Shown piece after piece: positions 1 through 8,694 of a stretch of 64,000 nt of DNA. The notes beneath the pieces are model-generated. The model was not told where the DNA came from, did not search any database, and saw only the letters and a program-made list of their open reading frames with translations. How positions within the stretch are numbered: position 1 is the first letter of the stretch; each line of letters opens with the position of its first letter. The stretch covers positions 1,798,001-1,862,000 of the forward strand of contig CP075368.1 in NCBI GenBank assembly GCA_019454185.1, read 5' to 3'. The DNA is from Phycisphaeraceae bacterium. Lineage in GTDB: Bacteria; Planctomycetota; Phycisphaerae; Phycisphaerales; UBA1924. The position numbers and the translations under genes are program-made.

Positions 1-655
1 GGGCAAACATCTCCGGCTTGGCCTTTTTCCAGGCCTCATCGAGCTTCGCGATGTGAACGCCGGGGTTCTTGAAGAACTCGCCAGCGCATCCCTCGCAGCA
101 GAGACGTACAAGGCGATTCGCGATGACGATCTCGGTCGCCTCTTCCTCGCCCAGTTCTTCCCCCGCAATCAGGCAGACGCTGAGCGGATACCCGGCGCTC
201 TGCGCGGTCTTGACGACCTGATCGAGCTTTGCGATGGTCGCTGCGGGATCCTTCCGAAACTCGGTCGCGCACGCGTCGCAGCAGAACCGCACCAGTCTGT
301 TATGCCACACAACCTCAACGACATCACCCGCGGGCCCTAGATGCTCGCCCGAAATGAGGCATTGTGTCGTGGGGTAGAAGGGCGCCTGGTCCTTAGCCAT
401 CTCCTTGTCAACCTCTGCGAGGGATGATGTCAAGTCCTCCTGAAATCCCTCGACGCAGTCCTCGCAACAGAAGCGAATCTCTCGCCCGTCATAGACGCGG
501 ACGACAGGATCCTGTAGTTCGCCGATCTCGTGGTACGCCACAGGGCAATCCCGGAGGGAGAAGGGATCTCCGACGCGATCGCCCAGCATCGCAGCGACTC
601 CAGAAGATACTGCGATCAAGACGAGTCCAGAGCAGAGCTTCGCTGTCGTGAGCAT
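1..655 (-). CDS. Exported cysteine-rich protein with three TRASH/YHS-like metal-binding repeats (partial)
   Basis: This reading frame is open from an ATG at 655 to the left edge of the window, so the C-terminus (after about 218 residues) is missing. Residues 1-22 form a plausible signal peptide (a hydrophobic stretch ending VSSGVAA). The remainder consists of three copies of one unit of about 62 residues. Each unit has a lone Cys (37, 99, 161), then a CCxxC cluster 25-26 residues later (RFCCEDC, RFCCDAC, RLCCEGC), followed by a similar helix (F..DL..SLAEVD, F.KDPAATIAKLD, F.KNPGVHIAKLD). This pattern resembles TRASH/YHS-type heavy-metal-binding domains, so a periplasmic metal-binding or metal-sensing role is inferred, not shown. 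It lies downstream of the WYL regulator on the same strand with a 124-bp gap, so it probably has its own promoter. Confidence 0.7.
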   Translation of the reverse strand, partial: MLTTAKLCSGLVLIAVSSGVAAMLGDRVGDPFSLRDCPVAYHEIGELQDPVVRVYDGREIRFCCEDCVEGFQEDLTSSLAEVDKEMAKDQAPFYPTTQCLISGEHLGPAGDVVEVVWHNRLVRFCCDACATEFRKDPAATIAKLDQVVKTAQSAGYPLSVCLIAGEELGEEEATEIVIANRLVRLCCEGCAGEFFKNPGVHIAKLDEAWKKAKPEMFA

Positions 656-779
656 CGTTGACTCCTTGTGGCTGCATGCACGCCGCATGCCGTACGATTG
701 TTGCACCCTCGCTTCGCGTGTGCACGACCCGACGGACAGGCACCTCCATGCGTCTTTCGGGGCTCACGGTCCTGCCCGA

Positions 780-1769
780 TCACCTCTGGTACAGGCGAGC
801 CGTGCTCATGGCAAGGTCCCGTACGCGCTCAGCCAGCGAGTACGGCTGAATGACGCGGCAGCTTGGGCCCATCGACAGGACCCACCAGACGATCTCATCC
901 AGTCCCGCAACACGCATGCGCATGATGATCGAACCGTCGGGCTCGTGCTCGATCGTCTGTGTGGGATGCCAGAGCGTGTCGGAGACCGTTTCGCTGAACG
1001 GCGACTCGAATCTGAGGATGATGTCGTACTCAACGGGTCCAGGGATTAGCCGCCACGCATTGCCCAGGTGTTTCTCTACCGAGAAGTCGGTCGGGATCTC
1101 GTAGGATGCGTCCGTGGGTGACACGCGAGAGAATCGCGAGAGCTTGAGGCAGCGAACGCCCTCCCGACCTTCTCGACGTCCGAGGGCGTACCAGGCACGA
1201 ACAGAGAACAGCAACGCATAGGGCTCAAAGATGAAACTCTCCCGCTCGGCGGGCGTGCCGTTTGCAACGCTCGAAGGAGACTCGTACTCGCATCGGAGCG
1301 ACCTGCGGGTCGCGATCGACTGCCTCATGCGGTCGTAGACATCCGACGAGCCCTCGCCCGGATCTGCCTGGGCCGTGCGGACCACCACGTGACCGGCCAT
1401 CGCGTCGATCTCCGCCCTTGCTTCGGGCGGAAGCTGGGCCTCGATCTTCGCGAGTGCCCTCCAGGCAGGAGCCAGGAAGGCGATCTGCTCCTTCTGGGCA
1501 AGATCATCGCACAGGACCGCCAGAGCCAGTGCCTCGTCTGCCGTGAGCTGGAGCGGCGGCAGAAAGAACCCCGTCCCCACTCTGTACCCGCCTGTCCGCT
1601 CGTCAAAGACGACGGGAACACCGGTATCGCACAGCTTCTTGATGTCTCGGAAGATCGTCCGCTCGCTCACGCCCAGTTCGCTCGCCAGTCGCTCGGCCGG
1701 GTAGACACCCGGCCCCTGCACCAGCGTGACGATCCGGAGGAGTCGGTGGATGTCGCTGTTCTGCTTCAT
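780..1769 (-). CDS. WYL-domain helix-turn-helix transcriptional regulator
   Basis: A 329-residue YafY/PafC-type regulator. Residues 5-60 form a winged helix-turn-helix of the DeoR-like HTH_11 type (LASELGVSERTIFRDIKKL). The middle and C-terminal parts match the WYL layout: a beta-rich core around FEPYALLFSVRAWYALGRREG, where the ligand-binding WYL motif sits (here W-Y-A-L), and a C-terminal WCX-like extension. Family members respond to nucleic acid or nucleotide ligands, and some control DNA-damage genes. It is transcribed divergently from addB-addA, and a perfect 24-bp palindrome lies between them, so autoregulation and control of addAB are reasonable inferences. The ATG at 1769 places the HTH right at the N-terminus, as usual for the family. 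Confidence 0.9.
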   Translation of the reverse strand: MKQNSDIHRLLRIVTLVQGPGVYPAERLASELGVSERTIFRDIKKLCDTGVPVVFDERTGGYRVGTGFFLPPLQLTADEALALAVLCDDLAQKEQIAFLAPAWRALAKIEAQLPPEARAEIDAMAGHVVVRTAQADPGEGSSDVYDRMRQSIATRRSLRCEYESPSSVANGTPAERESFIFEPYALLFSVRAWYALGRREGREGVRCLKLSRFSRVSPTDASYEIPTDFSVEKHLGNAWRLIPGPVEYDIILRFESPFSETVSDTLWHPTQTIEHEPDGSIIMRMRVAGLDEIVWWVLSMGPSCRVIQPYSLAERVRDLAMSTARLYQR

Positions 1770-1824
1770 AAGCGGTTCCTCCCAGACTCGATTATTGCCT
1801 CTGGTTCCCCCCAGACCCGGCGTC

Positions 1825-1848
1825 TCACTGACAGACGTCTGTCAGTGA
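1825..1848. promoter_or_regulatory. Perfect 24-bp palindrome between WYL regulator and addB (candidate operator)
   Basis: The half-site TCACTGACAGAC is followed directly by its exact reverse complement with no spacer. It sits 56 bp from the regulator start and 69 bp from the addB start, in the only non-coding stretch between the two genes. A perfect 12+12 palindrome in a divergent promoter is typical of a dimeric repressor/activator site; the WYL protein next door is the obvious candidate. Binding is inferred. Confidence 0.7.
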
Positions 1849-1916
1849 CGGAATCCAACCTCTCCCCGTTCCAGCGACGGAGACCAGGCAGACCGGTTAC
1901 GCTACGCAACTTGAGT

Positions 1917-4868
1917 ATGCACACAGACGATCCTCCATCAATTCCCCAGCCGGCACGCCACTTTCTCGGGTGGGAGAGACCGCTCCTTCCGGCCGCGGCG
2001 TCTTGGGTGTTGGACCACATCCCGAACGAAAGCCACAGAGCGGATCTTGGCCGCACGCTCGTCATCGTTCCGGGGTCGCGTTCGGGGCGTTTGTTTCTCG
2101 GCATGCTGATCGATTGCGCGACGGAGCGGGGAACGACGCTCGTCCCCCCCATGATCATCACACCGGGTGAAGCTGTCGAGCCGCTGATCGGCCTGCCACA
2201 ACGACAAGCAGCAGGCCCGGTCGCTCGTGAGTTCGCGTGGACCATCGCGATTCGAGCCACGCCTCACGATGAGTTGCATCCGCTCGTCGATCTCGCGACA
2301 CTCCAAGCGGAAGAGCGACCGCTCGACCCCGTTCTTCGCACCCTTGGTGCCACAATCGACCGACTTCACACGGAGTTGGCCGGGCACGGGCTTCGCGTCT
2401 CGGACATCGCTCCAGCGGCACGCGAGCTTGGCGGCGAGACCGAAGCCGCCCGCTGGAACGCAGCCGCTCACGTGGTTCGACGCTTCAGATCGATTCTGGA
2501 CTCATGGGGCCTCGGCGATGGTGCCGAGGACAGAATCCAACTCACCGAACTCGCCGAATCCGATGATCACAAGGCCGGATCTCCGCTCTTTGACCATGTT
2601 GTTCTCGTCGGTGTTCCTGAGTTGCCCGGGCTCGCGAGGCGTGCCATGCGAGTCGCGATCGAGCGCGGCACCGCCATGCACACGCTGATCCACGCCCCCG
2701 AAGAGCTGTCACATACATACGATGCTTACGGGTGCGTGCAGCCGTCTCACTGGTCGGTCTGCCAGTTGCCCATACGCGATAACCAGATATCAGTCGCAAC
2801 CGATCACGCCGATCAGGCAACGAGAGCGGTCGCGTGGATCGCCGAGAACGCACGAGGGCTCTCGATCGATGACGTTGTCATCGGTCTTGCCGATGAGTGC
2901 CAATCAGACCTGATCTCGATGGAACTCCAGCGAGTTTCTTCGCTCTGCGCACACGCCGCGGCTGGTATGCCCTCTTCTCGCCTCGAACCTTGCTGCGTCC
3001 TCCGTCAGGTGATGCGACTTCTCGAGACACGCAGCTTCGATGAGCTGATGTCACTCGTGCGTCACCCGCGGGTTGAGCGGTGGCTGCTTAGTGCGGACCC
3101 AACCGATGAGAAGGCCCGATCACGTGCTGATTGGCCGTCATGGCTCGGCGAGCTGGACGCGTACGACGAGTCCCACATGCCGAGCAGCATCGACCATCTT
3201 CCACCGCCAGTGAAAGACCGCCAGCGTGCCGCGCTCGAGTTCATCGTGGCATCGGTGCGATTGCTCCTCGGCAACCTCTGGACGGACCAGGAATCAGTGA
3301 AGCAGAGCGAGAAGCCACCAGAAGAGCTGGCGGAGGGAACATTCTCTCTACTCAATCGCCTGTACGGGCACCTCACCACGAGCAGGACCGACCGCGTTCT
3401 CGCGCCGATCGCATCGTGCTGCATGTCGCTTGCCGATGATCTGAACGGCATCATCACGCTCGCGAAGAAGGACGCTGTTTCGCTGCCGCATCAGACGCCT
3501 GCTCACTTTCTCTCGAACCTGCTTGGATTGCAGGCGGCGCGCGCGTTTCCCTCGCCGCCGGATGCCGATGCGATCGAGATAGTCGGCTGGTTGGAACTGG
3601 CCCATGATCCCTCGCCGCTCGCCGTGGTTGTCGGGATGACGGACAACAACGTGCCGGGCACGCGTGAGTACGACTCGATGCTGCCCGGATCGCTGCGGAC
3701 GCGGCTCGGGCTTCCAGCTTCAACAGATCGGCTTGCTCGCGATTCGTTTCTTGCAGCCACGATGACGCAGTCGCGTCGCCATACGCTCTTCATCGCTCCC
3801 CGTCGTGACAACGAAGGCAGCCCGCTGAATCCGAGCCGAATCCTGCTTAGATCCGATCGTGGCTCGCTCGCGGGCAGGATGCGGCGCACGATCGGCCGCG
3901 AGGGCGACGGCCCGCTTGGTCTTGAGATTGTGACGAGATCGAGTAGCCGGGAACTCGGCGTGTACAGGGTTGCGCCGCGAATCGATACGCCGCCGGTGCA
4001 GAGCATGCGGGTGACGGCGTTCAAGGACTATCTGGCATCGCCATACGCCTTCTACCTGAGGCATGTGCTGAGACTGTCCGAGCACGGACGGGCGAAACCA
4101 GAGCTCGATCCGAGATCGTTCGGCACATTCGTCCACGATGTGCTCGAGTCATTCGGACGGAGCGATACGCGCCACAGCACGGACGAGAAGGCAATCCGCG
4201 AGTTCGTGCAGGATGACCTCCGAACTCTCGCGCGGGAGCGATTCGGATCTTCATCTTCGGCCATCATCTCGCTCCAGGTCGAGCACGCCTCGATGCGTCT
4301 GGATCAGTGGGCGACGATGCAGGCAGAGTGGGCGCGAGCCGGATGGCGGATTCTCCACACCGAGTGGTCCGCAACAGAACCGCGCGATGGCACAGTCGCT
4401 GATCCTCCCACAATCCGTGTTGAAGAGGGTTCTGTCACCCTTCGAGGCAAGATCGATCGCATCGACATCCATGAATCCGACGATCGCATCGCGATTCTCG
4501 ATTACAAGTCCTCAGAGAACGCCAGGTCGCCCGAGAAGACACACCGTACGAGGGACGGTGAATGGAGGGATCTGCAGCTCCCGCTCTACCGCGAACTCAT
4601 CAGACCGCTGGGCCTTCGCGGGGAGATCACGCTCGGGTACTTCAACATCCCCCGAAATCTCGACGAGATCGGCATCACAGTGGCACCGTGGACCGCCGAA
4701 GAGCTTGACAGTGCAGATGATGCGGCCCGCGACGTGGTTTCGGCTGTTCTTCGGGGCGAGTTCGATGAGATCGGCTCGCCATCTGATGAGGGCACGCTCG
4801 GCCTGATCGCCGGACTCGGCATCCTGACCGAGGTTGACGCTCCGACCCACAGGAGGCCGAGCCCATGA
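1917..4868 (+). CDS. addB: AddB-like PD-(D/E)XK nuclease subunit of a double-strand-break repair complex
   Basis: Predicted 983 residues from an ATG at 1917; the open frame extends further upstream but would run into the divergent regulator. The N-terminal half is an inactivated helicase-like region (LVIVPGSRSGR in place of a Walker A loop). The C-terminus carries a RecB/AddB-family nuclease: GTFVHDVLESF, then GKIDRID, then IAILDYKSS, with DxR...DYK as the catalytic Asp and Lys residues and a QLPLYREL motif after it. The C-terminal Cys cluster that holds an iron-sulfur cluster in Bacillus AddB is not visible. The stop overlaps the start of addA (ATGA), indicating translational coupling. AddAB processes broken DNA ends for RecA-dependent repair. 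Confidence 0.85.
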   Translation: MHTDDPPSIPQPARHFLGWERPLLPAAASWVLDHIPNESHRADLGRTLVIVPGSRSGRLFLGMLIDCATERGTTLVPPMIITPGEAVEPLIGLPQRQAAGPVAREFAWTIAIRATPHDELHPLVDLATLQAEERPLDPVLRTLGATIDRLHTELAGHGLRVSDIAPAARELGGETEAARWNAAAHVVRRFRSILDSWGLGDGAEDRIQLTELAESDDHKAGSPLFDHVVLVGVPELPGLARRAMRVAIERGTAMHTLIHAPEELSHTYDAYGCVQPSHWSVCQLPIRDNQISVATDHADQATRAVAWIAENARGLSIDDVVIGLADECQSDLISMELQRVSSLCAHAAAGMPSSRLEPCCVLRQVMRLLETRSFDELMSLVRHPRVERWLLSADPTDEKARSRADWPSWLGELDAYDESHMPSSIDHLPPPVKDRQRAALEFIVASVRLLLGNLWTDQESVKQSEKPPEELAEGTFSLLNRLYGHLTTSRTDRVLAPIASCCMSLADDLNGIITLAKKDAVSLPHQTPAHFLSNLLGLQAARAFPSPPDADAIEIVGWLELAHDPSPLAVVVGMTDNNVPGTREYDSMLPGSLRTRLGLPASTDRLARDSFLAATMTQSRRHTLFIAPRRDNEGSPLNPSRILLRSDRGSLAGRMRRTIGREGDGPLGLEIVTRSSSRELGVYRVAPRIDTPPVQSMRVTAFKDYLASPYAFYLRHVLRLSEHGRAKPELDPRSFGTFVHDVLESFGRSDTRHSTDEKAIREFVQDDLRTLARERFGSSSSAIISLQVEHASMRLDQWATMQAEWARAGWRILHTEWSATEPRDGTVADPPTIRVEEGSVTLRGKIDRIDIHESDDRIAILDYKSSENARSPEKTHRTRDGEWRDLQLPLYRELIRPLGLRGEITLGYFNIPRNLDEIGITVAPWTAEELDSADDAARDVVSAVLRGEFDEIGSPSDEGTLGLIAGLGILTEVDAPTHRRPSP

Positions 4869-7800
4869 GTTCGCCGACCCCTGCGAGCGACACCGTTTCC
4901 CCGCCACTTGAGCACACGCTCATCCTGGCTTCAGCGGGAACTGGCAAGACATTCCAGCTCACGAATCGGCTTATCCGCCTGCTCGCGATGGGTGCCGATC
5001 CGTCGACCATCGTCGCGACAACATTCACGCGCAAAGCGGCGGGCGAGATCATGGAGCGGATCGTGGAGCGCCTCTGCGATGCCGCCGAGCACGCGGATGC
5101 ATGCCGATCCCTCTCTCAGGCGATTGGCATCGAACTGTCGCCCGACCGCTGCATCGACTTGCTGCAGAGGATCGCTTCCTCGCTCGATCGGTTCAGCATT
5201 CTCACGATCGACTCGTTCTTCCAGCGAATCGGCACAGTGCTCTCCATCGAAGCGGGCATGACCCTCGATTCTCGGGTCGCCGACGACGCGGAGGACACCT
5301 CGCTCCGCGTTGAAGCCCTCACGCGGACGATCTCGAACGCGGACCCGTCGGAAATCGCCGCCGCGATCCGGTTGATTTACGACGGGCACCCAGCTGCCGG
5401 GGTCTTCATGCAACTCATGAGCGTGATCGCTCGCGGGTTGCACCTCCTGCGTGAGACGCGCCACGAGCCGGAACTCTGGGGGCTCAGCGTTGACCCACTT
5501 TACGTTCTGGACGATGCACGCCTGACCGAAGCGATCGAGCAACTGCGAGGTGCCCCACTTCCTACAACGAAGAAAGCCGGTGAGGCCGACGCGCGTTGGA
5601 AAAAATCGCACATGAAATCGCTTGACGCACTCGTCGAGAGGGATTTCACCGGCTTCCTGGGCGGGCTCGGTGGGTACGTCACCACGGGTTCATACTACGG
5701 CAAGCCGTTTCCCCCAGCACTCGCGAGTGCCTACGCCCCCGTTCACGCGCACGCTGTCTCTCGCTTGCGTCAACGTCTGACCGAACGCACAACGGCATCG
5801 CGGCATCTCCTCGAACGCTTCGAACACGAGTACGAGCGACTGAAGGAAGACCGTTCGGTCTGGCGTTTCGAGGATGTGCCGCTGCGCGTGCTGCGCCAGA
5901 TCGGTATCGCGGGGCTCGATCATGTGTACTACCGACTCGACGGGCGTGTCCAGCACCTGCTGCTCGATGAGTTCCAGGACACCTCGATGCTCGCGTTCAG
6001 ACTGCTCGAGCCGCTGATCGACCAGATCGTCTCGAGCAGCCCTCCTGAAAGATCCTTGTTCTGTGTCGGAGACATCAAGCAGTCCTTGTACGCATGGAAC
6101 GGCGCGGAACCCGAGCTGCTGCCGGCACTGGGAGACAAGTGGCCACAGCTCAGCCAGCGGCCGCTGCACGTCTCACGCCGATCATCCGCCGTTGTGTTGC
6201 GTGCGGTGAACCGTGTGTTCGGATCGCTGGACAAGAACACAGCGATCACTGGCAATCCGGACCTGGCTCAGCGATGGAGCGGGCAGTGGATCGACCACGA
6301 GGCGCACGACGATTCGCTCCCGGGCGAGTTCACGCTTCTGACGCCGGCCGCTGAATCTGCCGACACCGCAACGCGGGATGAGAACGACGATTCGCCGCAG
6401 GATGACGACAAGCCGACAATCGCTTCGATCGAGGTCTCCACCGTTGTTGAGCGGGTGATCAGGCATCGAGATCGCTGTCCACTGGCCTCGATCGCCGTTC
6501 TGGTCCGCTCGAACAAGTCGATTCCGCCAGTGATCCACGCGCTCCGCACCGCCGGCATCCCCGCGAGCGAGGAGGGCACGGCCTCACTGCTCGACGCCGC
6601 GCCGTGCGCTGTCTTCCGCTCGCTCTTCCATCTCGCGGACCACCCGACGGACACGGCCTCGAAGTTCCACGTCTCGACCTCTCCGCTCGGCAGAGCGATC
6701 GGCATCGATGCTCAGTCCAGCGAGAGGGCAACAGCAATCACCACAGCATCTCTCCGAGCCGAGGTTTCGCAGCATGGGCTTGCGCTCACCGTGCATCGTC
6801 TGTATCTTGCAACCCACGACGCCATGAGCCCTCGGGAGCGATCCCGCGTGCGTTCGCTGGTCCTGCTCGCTCGCCGGCTCGACGCGGAGGGAAGAGGCAC
6901 ATGCGCCGAACTCGTCGATGCGATCGACTCATCCCGTGTGCGGGAGACATCCGAGGCGACCGTCCGCGTGATGACAACGCACGCCGCGAAGGGGCTCGAG
7001 TTCGATGTCGTCATCCTGACCGATCTGAACAGCGCGATGTTCCGCCAGCTCCCCGATCTCATCGGCGACCGCGAAGAGGCGCTCGGGCCGATCTCGCGCG
7101 TGATCGTCCGACCTTCGGACTCTCTCAGGGAAGCGGACTCTGAGATCCACTCCATCGCGACGCGCTGCCGCAATCGCACGCTGATGGAGGGACTGTGCGT
7201 TCTGTACGTCGCCATGACCAGGGCAAGATACGTGCTGGATGCGATCGTCTCCGGCCCCTCGCTCAAGCAGCCCGGCAAGGACAGCACGACGATGTACCCC
7301 GGGCGATTGATCGTCCACGCGTGTATCGGCGAGCAACCATTGACGGAACTCTCCGGCGTGCTCTTCAGCGATGCGCACGGAGACTGGGTCTCTCACATCG
7401 AGCGTCGAGAGGCTTCGTCCGCTGCCACACCCCGGGATCGAACCGTCAGGCAGGTCACCCTTTCCCTGAAGCCGGCTCGGCAGCGTGCGACGGGCCGGCT
7501 CGCCCGCGTGAGCCCGTCTTCTCTCGAAGGCGGCTCCACGCGCACGCTGAGCGAGTTTCTTCGCCCCACGGACGAGCGAGGCCGCTCGCGAGGGACCATT
7601 CTGCACGCGATCTTCGAGCAGATCGGTTGGATCGAAGATGGCATCCCTTCGCTCGAACTGCTGTGCGACGTCGCGTCAGCGAACGGCGCGTCGCCGGAGC
7701 AAGCGAGTGAGGCGGCTCACGCGGCTGTCGCTTCGATCGAGCATGCCGAGATCAGACACTGGCTCAGCAGATCCGCGTTCCCGATCGATCCGGGAGAGAC

Positions 7801-8119
7801 GCTGGGACTCTGGAGAGAGCGTGCATTTGCCACTCGGCTGGATTCCGGAAGCGAGCCGACACTGCTCTCGGGCCGTTTCGATCGCGTCGTTGTGCGGCGT
7901 TCCAGCACTTCCGTCCCGATCAGCGCGACGCTGCTCGACTTCAAGACCGACGCGGTGACCGACGATGAATCGCTCACGAAACGCGCTGCACACTACGCGC
8001 CGCAGATTCGTGCCTATCGCGACGCTATCATGCTGGCGACCGGGCTGCCGCCGGAAAGCGTTCGCTGCGTGCTCTTGTTTACCGAACTCGGACGGGCTGT
8101 CGTGCCGGAAGGACTATGA
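4865..8119 (+). CDS. addA: AddA-like UvrD/Rep-type helicase-nuclease
   Basis: A 1084-residue superfamily 1A helicase with a C-terminal nuclease. Motif I is ASAGTGKT at residues 22-29, motif Ia follows (ATTFTRKAAGEI), motif II is LLLDEFQDTS near residue 363, motif III/IV includes VGDIKQSLYAWNGA, and motif V is TTHAAKGLEFDVVIL near 702. The nuclease signature LLDFKTDAV followed by APQIRAYRDAI lies near residues 1023-1050. Together with the upstream AddB it should make the helicase-nuclease that resects double-strand breaks. The gene ends in a 6-bp tail-to-tail overlap with the next gene on the opposite strand. Confidence 0.9.
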   Translation: MSSPTPASDTVSPPLEHTLILASAGTGKTFQLTNRLIRLLAMGADPSTIVATTFTRKAAGEIMERIVERLCDAAEHADACRSLSQAIGIELSPDRCIDLLQRIASSLDRFSILTIDSFFQRIGTVLSIEAGMTLDSRVADDAEDTSLRVEALTRTISNADPSEIAAAIRLIYDGHPAAGVFMQLMSVIARGLHLLRETRHEPELWGLSVDPLYVLDDARLTEAIEQLRGAPLPTTKKAGEADARWKKSHMKSLDALVERDFTGFLGGLGGYVTTGSYYGKPFPPALASAYAPVHAHAVSRLRQRLTERTTASRHLLERFEHEYERLKEDRSVWRFEDVPLRVLRQIGIAGLDHVYYRLDGRVQHLLLDEFQDTSMLAFRLLEPLIDQIVSSSPPERSLFCVGDIKQSLYAWNGAEPELLPALGDKWPQLSQRPLHVSRRSSAVVLRAVNRVFGSLDKNTAITGNPDLAQRWSGQWIDHEAHDDSLPGEFTLLTPAAESADTATRDENDDSPQDDDKPTIASIEVSTVVERVIRHRDRCPLASIAVLVRSNKSIPPVIHALRTAGIPASEEGTASLLDAAPCAVFRSLFHLADHPTDTASKFHVSTSPLGRAIGIDAQSSERATAITTASLRAEVSQHGLALTVHRLYLATHDAMSPRERSRVRSLVLLARRLDAEGRGTCAELVDAIDSSRVRETSEATVRVMTTHAAKGLEFDVVILTDLNSAMFRQLPDLIGDREEALGPISRVIVRPSDSLREADSEIHSIATRCRNRTLMEGLCVLYVAMTRARYVLDAIVSGPSLKQPGKDSTTMYPGRLIVHACIGEQPLTELSGVLFSDAHGDWVSHIERREASSAATPRDRTVRQVTLSLKPARQRATGRLARVSPSSLEGGSTRTLSEFLRPTDERGRSRGTILHAIFEQIGWIEDGIPSLELLCDVASANGASPEQASEAAHAAVASIEHAEIRHWLSRSAFPIDPGETLGLWRERAFATRLDSGSEPTLLSGRFDRVVVRRSSTSVPISATLLDFKTDAVTDDESLTKRAAHYAPQIRAYRDAIMLATGLPPESVRCVLLFTELGRAVVPEGL

Positions 8120-8683
8120 GGCGTCAATCTGCGAAGAGCTCTGCACCGACTCTTCATCCGCCGCTCGCCGAAGCAGCTCCCTGATGCGTATTGCGCGGTA
8201 GACATCGCTCTGCCAGATCGAGCGATCAACTTCTCGATCGGGATCCTCCAAGAACGGCCTCTCGACCTTACCCACGCGCGTGCTGACCCGGTTGAAGGCG
8301 ACTGACTGAGGATCCGCATCGGGCTGCATATCCCACACGCCGCTGAGGCGCGGGCCGATGCGAAAGATCGTGCCCGCTGGGATAACCGGGACTGGTCCCC
8401 AAGGGGACGCGTTGTATTGAGAGCGAGGGAACTCGGCAACGATCGCCCCGTTGATACGCATCAGCGTCTGGCTGTCGCCGGTGCTCCGGTACACGTGCTC
8501 GAAGCCGCTCGGGACGAGCAGATCGACAGGAAGCTCGCGGCTCGACACACGAATGGGGCCGACGTCGGCAACGCCCGCCTCGACCCGCTGGATCTGCGAT
8601 CGCTCTGCGGGCTGGGCCAAAGCCGCGAACGAGAGCATGGTCGGGACCGTGCTCATGAAAAGTGTGATACGGAATATCGACAT
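8114..8683 (-). CDS. Secreted protein of unknown function
   Basis: 189 residues from an ATG at 8683. Residues 1-23 look like a signal peptide (hydrophobic, ending SFAALA-QPA). I recognise no domain; the mature part is predicted to be mainly beta (VSSRELPVDLLVPSGFEHVY, INGAIVAEFPRSQY, GTIFRIGP) with a charged helical C-terminus. It follows the TonB-like gene on the same strand with an 11-bp gap, so it is probably the last gene of the glycosyltransferase-ExbD-TonB operon and may act in the cell envelope. Its 3' end overlaps the end of addA. Confidence 0.6.
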   Translation of the reverse strand: MSIFRITLFMSTVPTMLSFAALAQPAERSQIQRVEAGVADVGPIRVSSRELPVDLLVPSGFEHVYRSTGDSQTLMRINGAIVAEFPRSQYNASPWGPVPVIPAGTIFRIGPRLSGVWDMQPDADPQSVAFNRVSTRVGKVERPFLEDPDREVDRSIWQSDVYRAIRIRELLRRAADEESVQSSSQIDAS

Positions 8684-8694
8684 TCTCGTGATCC

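Noticed and set aside
1389..1916. Longer N-terminus of AddB (frame open from 1389).
   Set aside because: It overlaps the well-supported WYL regulator on the other strand and includes the palindrome; composition is that of an antisense shadow.
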